Below, piece after piece: positions 60,649 through 64,000 of a DNA stretch of 64,000 nt. Made by a program: the position numbers and the translations under genes. Under the pieces are notes generated by a model. It made no database searches, was not told where the DNA came from, and saw only the letters and a program-made list of their open reading frames with translations. Source of the DNA: Mucilaginibacter pedocola. Lineage in GTDB: Bacteria > Bacteroidota > Bacteroidia > Sphingobacteriales > Sphingobacteriaceae. The stretch is from assembly GCF_002013915.1 (NCBI RefSeq), contig NZ_MBTF01000008.1:1-64000 (forward strand), read 5' to 3'. The first letter of the stretch is position 1, and every line of letters begins with the position of its first letter.

Positions 60649-61167
60649 ATGTCAACAATCAACATAAAAAGAGTAAAAACCAGCGAGATCGAATTAAAAG
60701 ACCGCCTGGTAAGTATACAACGCGTTGCCAAAGTAACCAAAGGTGGCCGTACTTTCAGCTTCTCTGCCATTGTGGTAGTAGGTGATGAGCACGGTGTAGT
60801 AGGTTACGGCCTTGGTAAAGCAAAAGAGGTTACTGAAGCTATTGCTAAAGGTATAGATGATGCTAAAAAGAACCTGGTAAAAGTTCCTATCATCAACAAC
60901 ACTATCCCTCACGATCAGATCGGTAAATTCAGCGGTGGCTTTGTTTATATCAAACCAGCTGCTAACGGTACCGGTGTAATTGCTGGTGGTGCAATGCGCG
61001 CAGTATTAGAAAGCGCCGGCGTACACAACGTATTGGCAAAATCAAAAGGTTCATCAAACCCGCACAACGTGGTTAAAGCAACTGTATCTGCCCTGGCGCA
61101 ACTGCGCGATGCTCATACTGTAGCTCAACAGCGTGGCGTTAGTTTAAGTAAAGTATTTAACGGATAA
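60649..61167 (+). CDS. rpsE: 30S ribosomal protein S5
   Basis: This 172-aa protein contributes to decoding fidelity. [42 protein letters not shown] and [20 protein letters not shown] are family signatures. No unusual residues are seen in the loop where spectinomycin-resistance changes occur (TKGGR). Confidence 0.98.
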   Translation: MSTINIKRVKTSEIELKDRLVSIQRVAKVTKGGRTFSFSAIVVVGDEHGVVGYGLGKAKEVTEAIAKGIDDAKKNLVKVPIINNTIPHDQIGKFSGGFVYIKPAANGTGVIAGGAMRAVLESAGVHNVLAKSKGSSNPHNVVKATVSALAQLRDAHTVAQQRGVSLSKVFNG

Positions 61168-61172
61168 TCATC

Positions 61173-61352
61173 ATGTCGAAAATCAAAATAACTCAAATCA
61201 AGAGCGTTATCGACAGAACCGAGCGCCAGAAAAAAACTGTTGCGGCCCTGGGCCTCAAAAAAATTAACCACAGTGTGGAAGTTGAAGCAACTGCAGCTAT
61301 TATAGGTATGGTACGTAAAGTAAACCACCTGGTAGCGGTAGAAAACATTTAA
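61173..61352 (+). CDS. rpmD: 50S ribosomal protein L30
   Basis: This 59-aa protein (MSKIKITQIKSVIDRTERQ...) is a short ferredoxin-like ribosomal protein in its standard place between rpsE and rplO. It starts 5 bp after the rpsE stop and ends EVEATAAIIGMVRKVNHLVA followed by VENI. Confidence 0.96.
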   Translation: MSKIKITQIKSVIDRTERQKKTVAALGLKKINHSVEVEATAAIIGMVRKVNHLVAVENI

Positions 61353-61356
61353 TATC

Positions 61357-61803
61357 ATGAACTTAAGTAATCTTAAACCTGCAGAAGGTTCAACCAAAAA
61401 TAGGAAAAGAATTGGCCGTGGTACAGGTAGTGGCCGTGGCGGTACATCAACCCGTGGCCATAAAGGTGCCGGTTCACGTTCGGGTACATCTACTAAGGTA
61501 GGTTTCGAAGGTGGCCAGATGCCTTTGCAGCGCCGTGTGCCTAAGGTAGGTTTTAAAAACCCTAACCGTGTAGAGTACGTTGGTGTAAACCTTGATGTAT
61601 TACAGGCATTAACTGAAAAATTCTCGTTATCAACTGTTAACTTTGATACCTTGAAAGAGCATGGTTTAGCTTCGCGTAACGACCTGGTGAAAATCCTGGG
61701 CCGTGGCGAACTGAAAGCCAAGTTAGAAGTTACAGCACATGCATTTACTGCTACTGCACAAAAAGCTATTGAAGCAGCCGGCGGAACTATTGTAAAGTTA
61801 TAA
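61357..61803 (+). CDS. rplO: 50S ribosomal protein L15
   Basis: The 148-aa late-assembly protein carries MNLSNLKPAEGSTKNRKRIG, the Gly/Arg-rich GRGTGSGRGGTSTRGHKGAG, and FEGGQMPLQRRVPKVGF. It is followed 6 bp later by secY. Confidence 0.98.
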   Translation: MNLSNLKPAEGSTKNRKRIGRGTGSGRGGTSTRGHKGAGSRSGTSTKVGFEGGQMPLQRRVPKVGFKNPNRVEYVGVNLDVLQALTEKFSLSTVNFDTLKEHGLASRNDLVKILGRGELKAKLEVTAHAFTATAQKAIEAAGGTIVKL

Positions 61804-61809
61804 TTCTCG

Positions 61810-63153
61810 ATGAAGAAATTTTTCACCACATTATCCAATATCTGGAAAATTGAGGACTTAAGAGTGCGTATCACAAACACACTCTTATTTCTTTTGATTT
61901 ACCGTGTTGGTTCGTTTATCGTGTTACCGGGTGTAAACGCGGATACATTAAACAACTCAAAAGCTAAAGAAGGCCTTGTTGGTTTGCTGAATATGTTTGC
62001 AGGAGGTTCGTTCTCACGTTCGTCCATCTTTGCATTGGGTGTAATGCCTTATATTTCGGCATCTATCGTGGTGCAGCTTTTAGGTATAGCAGTGCCTTAT
62101 TTCACCAAATTGCAAAAAGAAGGTGAGAGCGGCCGTAACAAGCTAAACCAATGGACCCGTTACCTAACTATAGGTATTACTGCTTTGCAGGCCATTGGCT
62201 ACTTAAAATCGCAGATCCCTGCTGATGCTATGCTGATAGGCAACCCATTGTTCCTGGTGCTGAATACATTTGTGCTTACCGCAGGTACTTTATTTGTAAT
62301 GTGGTTGGGCGAGAAAATCACCGATAAAGGTATTGGTAACGGTATATCACTCATCATTATGGTGGGTATTATTGCCCAGTTGCCAGCTGCGTTTGCTACC
62401 GAGTTTCAATCTCGTACAAACGGTGCCGGTGGTTTAATTACCTTCATTGTAGAAATTGTAGCCTTGCTGGGTGTGGTTATGTTCACCATCCTTATTGTAC
62501 AGGGTACCCGTAAAATTGCTGTTCAATACGCAAAACGTATAGTTGGTAACAAACAATACGGTGGCGTTCGCCAGTACATTCCTTTAAAAGTGAATGCTGC
62601 GGGTGTCATGCCTATCATCTTCGCACAGGCGTTGATGTTTATTCCTGCTACTGTTGCTCAGTTTTTCCCTAATGCAGCGTCTAACAGTATACTGATAGCT
62701 TTATCGAACTACAACTCATGGCAACATAACGTTGTATTCGCTATCCTTATCATCCTGTTTACCTACTTCTACACTGCTATTACGGTTAATCCTAAGCAAA
62801 TGAGCGACGATATGAAGAAGAATGGCGGCTTTATACCGGGTGTTGCACCAGGTAATGCTACCACTACTTACATCGACGAGGTAATATCAAAAATTACTTT
62901 ACCGGGTTCTATATTCCTGGCTATCGTAGCTATCATTCCGGCTTTGGCCAGCATGGTAGGTGTTAGCAGCTTGTTCGCAAGGTTCTTTGGTGGTACTTCA
63001 CTTATCATCCTTGTGGGTGTTGTGTTAGATACCTTACAACAGATAGAAAGCCACTTGCTGATGCGCCACTACGATGGTTTAATGAAAACCGGTAGGATCA
63101 AAGGGCGTTCGGGAGTGCCGGCAGCAGCAGGTACCACGCCTACGGCCATCTAA
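61810..63153 (+). CDS. secY: Preprotein translocase subunit SecY
   Basis: This 447-aa channel subunit of the Sec translocon has ten membrane helices. Signatures are GLVGLLNMFAGGSFSRSSIFALGVMPYISASI and LGEKITDKGIGNGISLIIMVGI (each quoted in part), and PKQMSDDMKKNGGFIPGVAPG in the cytoplasmic loop that binds ribosomes and SecA. It exports the many signal-peptide proteins encoded in this window. Confidence 0.98.
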   Translation: MKKFFTTLSNIWKIEDLRVRITNTLLFLLIYRVGSFIVLPGVNADTLNNSKAKEGLVGLLNMFAGGSFSRSSIFALGVMPYISASIVVQLLGIAVPYFTKLQKEGESGRNKLNQWTRYLTIGITALQAIGYLKSQIPADAMLIGNPLFLVLNTFVLTAGTLFVMWLGEKITDKGIGNGISLIIMVGIIAQLPAAFATEFQSRTNGAGGLITFIVEIVALLGVVMFTILIVQGTRKIAVQYAKRIVGNKQYGGVRQYIPLKVNAAGVMPIIFAQALMFIPATVAQFFPNAASNSILIALSNYNSWQHNVVFAILIILFTYFYTAITVNPKQMSDDMKKNGGFIPGVAPGNATTTYIDEVISKITLPGSIFLAIVAIIPALASMVGVSSLFARFFGGTSLIILVGVVLDTLQQIESHLLMRHYDGLMKTGRIKGRSGVPAAAGTTPTAI

Positions 63154-63161
63154 TATTAAGC

Positions 63162-63953
63162 ATGTCGAAGATAGTTTATAAGTCTATTGAACAAATAGAA
63201 CTGATAAGACAAAGTTCGTTACTTGTTTCTAAAACACACGGGGAAATAGCTAAGGTTATAGGCCCCGGTGTTACAACCCTCGAATTAAATAAACTTGCCG
63301 AAACCTTTATCCGTGATAATGGAGGGGTTCCGGCATTTTTAAATTATGGGGGCTTCCCATACTCTTTGTGTATATCCCTTAACGACCAGGTGGTGCATGG
63401 TTTCCCAAGCAACAAACCCTTGGTTGAGGGCGACCTTGTATCGGTAGATTGCGGGGTTATCCTGAATAAGTACTATGGCGACTCTGCCTTCACCTTTGCT
63501 ATTGGCGAGGTTGATGAGCAAACCAAAAAGCTGATGCGCGTAACCCGCGAGTGTTTAGACCTTGGTATTGAGAAAGCCGTTGTAGGTATGCGCATAGGCG
63601 ATATAGGTTATGCGGTACAGGAGCACGCCGAGAAGAACGGATTTGGCGTAGTGAAAGAACTGGTAGGGCACGGGGTAGGCACACGCCTGCACGAAAAGCC
63701 CGAGGTACCTAACTACGGCAAACGCGGATCGGGCATAAAGCTGGAGGAAGGAATGGTAATTGCCATTGAACCCATGATTAATGCAGGCCGTGCGGGTGTG
63801 AAGTTTTGGGACGATGGATGGACGGTTTCTACCGTTGATAAGAAGCCATCGGCACATTATGAGCATACGGTAGCTGTAAAAAAGGGGAAAGCGGATGTTT
63901 TATCAACCTTTTCTTACATAGACGAAGTTTTAAAAGAAAAAATTAATAATTAA
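63162..63953 (+). CDS. map: Type I methionine aminopeptidase
   Basis: The 263-aa enzyme removes N-terminal methionine from nascent proteins. The pita-bread fold's metal ligands are visible in SVDCGVILNKYYGDSAFTF (two Asp), GHGVGTRLHEKPEVPNYG (His), AIEPMINAG (Glu) and HYEHTVAVKKG (Glu region). Location directly after secY is standard and supports co-translational use. Confidence 0.97.
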   Translation: MSKIVYKSIEQIELIRQSSLLVSKTHGEIAKVIGPGVTTLELNKLAETFIRDNGGVPAFLNYGGFPYSLCISLNDQVVHGFPSNKPLVEGDLVSVDCGVILNKYYGDSAFTFAIGEVDEQTKKLMRVTRECLDLGIEKAVVGMRIGDIGYAVQEHAEKNGFGVVKELVGHGVGTRLHEKPEVPNYGKRGSGIKLEEGMVIAIEPMINAGRAGVKFWDDGWTVSTVDKKPSAHYEHTVAVKKGKADVLSTFSYIDEVLKEKINN

Positions 63954-63964
63954 AATATTTTTAT

Positions 63965-63972
63965 TAATTTTG
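63965..63972 (+). promoter_or_regulatory. -7 box downstream of map
   Basis: TAATTTTG is an exact TAnnTTTG match in the AT-rich stretch behind map. It suggests that the next gene beyond the window (infA is usual here) has its own promoter. No TTG at the -33 distance was found. Confidence 0.45.
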
Positions 63973-64000
63973 CATCCCGTTTTAGGGGCAGATAATTAAG

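Noticed and set aside
1..64000. CRISPR arrays, rRNA or tRNA genes
   Set aside because: No regularly spaced direct repeats and no tRNA or rRNA signatures were seen; the repeats present are palindromic and dispersed.

Overview
The window looks like a chromosomal segment of a Bacteroidota bacterium, most probably Sphingobacteriaceae of the Mucilaginibacter/Pedobacter type. Evidence: the Bacteroidota promoter form TTG-N17-19-TAnnTTTG before rpsL, rplC and other genes; families largely confined to this phylum (DUF3810, DUF2911, DUF3857/transglutaminase proteins, TonB-dependent receptors with a carboxypeptidase-regulatory N-domain and an OMP barrel); the gene order rpsL-rpsG-fusA-rpsJ; and intergenic regions full of palindromic repeats. 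The genus is an inference.

Region 1 (1-1530) is an IS110-family insertion sequence set in a host palindromic repeat. Its 5' non-coding end has a complete promoter and folds into a bridge-RNA-like structure. Two internal-loop segments match the two insertion flanks and a third matches the element's right end. Region 2 (1600-7811) is a complete trans-4-hydroxy-L-proline catabolic cluster: DHDPS-family deaminase, alpha-ketoglutaric semialdehyde dehydrogenase, 4-hydroxyproline 2-epimerase, FAD-dependent D-hydroxyproline dehydrogenase and an AraC regulator with a TTG start. Together these should convert hydroxyproline to 2-oxoglutarate.

Region 3 (7813-39959) is an accessory and envelope region dominated by exported enzymes: a beta-propeller protein, a DES1-like sphingolipid desaturase, a small EamA transporter, a Tat-type metallo-beta-lactamase-fold hydrolase, an esterase, a serpin lipoprotein, a Tat-type phospholipase C, a GH29 alpha-L-fucosidase, a TonB-dependent receptor, a transglutaminase-like protein, a penicillin acylase, DUF3810, DUF2911 and DinB proteins, an acyl-CoA dehydrogenase behind a perfect palindrome, a DUF885 peptidase, a divergent pair made of a secreted LamG-like protein and a membrane-spanning regulator-like protein, and a beta-lactamase-family hydrolase. 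Two orphan plus-strand terminators (27.1 and 29.45 kb) suggest unannotated transcripts.

Region 4 (40082-43806) is the str unit rpsL-rpsG-fusA-rpsJ, with its own promoter and terminator. Region 5 (43838-52276) holds unrelated genes that separate rpsJ from rplC: a type II toxin-antitoxin pair, lipoproteins, a VOC protein, an EVE-like protein, a fungal TYR1-type prephenate dehydrogenase, an acyltransferase and a TonB-like protein. Region 6 (52502-64000) is the S10/spc ribosomal cluster rplC to map, with a new promoter at rplC and an internal hairpin terminator between rpsN and rpsH.

I saw no rRNA or tRNA genes and no CRISPR array.
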